DNA of 6,484 nt, taken from the NCBI GenBank assembly GCA_017353815.1, contig JAFMSB010000099.1, positions 1-6,484 of the forward strand. Direction: 5' to 3'. Under the pieces are notes generated by a model. The model was not told where the DNA came from. It did not search any database and saw only the letters and a list, made by a program, of their open reading frames with translations. Both the position numbers and the translations under genes were made by a program. Position 1 is the stretch's first letter. Each line of letters begins with the position of its first letter. The stretch is from Methylocapsa sp. (GTDB taxonomy: Bacteria > Pseudomonadota > Alphaproteobacteria > Rhizobiales > Beijerinckiaceae). Positions 6,303-6,484 of this stretch are shown in pieces.

Positions 6303-6484
6303 TCAGCCCTTCTTTTTGCTCTTGTGACGCGAGGTCACGATGAATTTGGCCGTGGCCTTGTTCGACCTCGTCTTCTTGCCCTTTGTCGGCTTGCCCCAGG
6401 GCGTTACCGGGTGGCGCCCTCCCGAGGAGCGCCCCTCGCCTCCTCCATGGGGATGGTCCACGGGGTTCATTGTTACGCCCCGGT
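6303..6484 (-). CDS. rplB: 50S ribosomal protein L2, C-terminal 59 residues (5' end outside window)
   Basis: L2 is a primary 23S rRNA-binding protein next to the peptidyl transferase centre, needed for subunit association. Only the last 59 codons and the TGA stop are present; the gene runs off the right edge, and the two outermost bases belong to a split codon. The visible part starts [18 protein letters not shown], the near-invariant L2 block with the conserved histidines linked to peptidyl transferase function, followed by [19 protein letters not shown] and a basic tail ending SRHKSKKKG. The stop lies 2 nt before the rpsS ATG, so the rpsS ribosome binding site is inside the end of rplB and the two are probably translationally coupled. 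Nothing looks damaged. Identification is certain from the motif; a full L2 is about 275 residues. Confidence 0.97.
   Translation of the reverse strand, partial: RGVTMNPVDHPHGGGEGRSSGGRHPVTPWGKPTKGKKTRSNKATAKFIVTSRHKSKKKG

Noticed and set aside
5164..6327. A 387-codon plus-strand open frame opposite rpsC, rplV and rpsS
   Set aside because: It lies wholly antisense to three clearly conserved genes and their junctions, and its translation shows no family likeness. Long antisense frames are expected opposite GC-rich coding DNA.

Overview
This window is one uninterrupted ribosomal-protein gene cluster, the S10-spc cluster, and every real gene reads on the minus strand. In transcription order (right to left in window coordinates) it holds the 3' end of rplB (L2), then rpsS (S19), rplV (L22), rpsC (S3), rplP (L16), rpmC (L29), rpsQ (S17), rplN (L14), rplX (L24), rplE (L5), rpsN (S14), rpsH (S8), rplF (L6), rplR (L18), rpsE (S5) and the 5' part of rpmD (L30). 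The order is the canonical bacterial one. The window cuts rplB and rpmD; the other fourteen genes are complete and intact.

The DNA is GC-rich. The proteins look alphaproteobacterial, most likely Hyphomicrobiales (Rhizobiales)-like: L22 begins [21 protein letters not shown]8 begins [12 protein letters not shown]14 is the 101-residue form with a single cysteine, and S5 contains the [12 protein letters not shown] and [15 protein letters not shown] blocks. This assignment rests on remembered family patterns, not on a search.

The genes are packed like one transcription unit. Gaps are 2 to 38 bp except for 76 bp between rplR and rpsE. Two junctions overlap (rplN/rplX by 1 nt, rplX/rplE by 8 nt). 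At four junctions the stop codon of one gene forms part of the Shine-Dalgarno sequence of the next. I see no terminator, clear promoter, tRNA, mobile element or CRISPR array. The products belong to both subunits: S19, S3, S17, S14, S8 and S5 to the 30S; L2, L22, L16, L29, L14, L24, L5, L6, L18 and L30 to the 50S.

The window is largely ordinary, and I found no undescribed system in it. The one clearly unusual feature is rplE. L5 carries about 70 extra N-terminal residues rich in Ala, Lys and Gly, with a lysine at every fourth position from residue 8 to 40, and no alternative in-frame start codon could remove this segment. It lies at the rplX-rplE junction, where E. coli has its S8 feedback site. 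A smaller curiosity is a 7-codon mini-ORF with a well-placed Shine-Dalgarno sequence overlapping the rpsE start.
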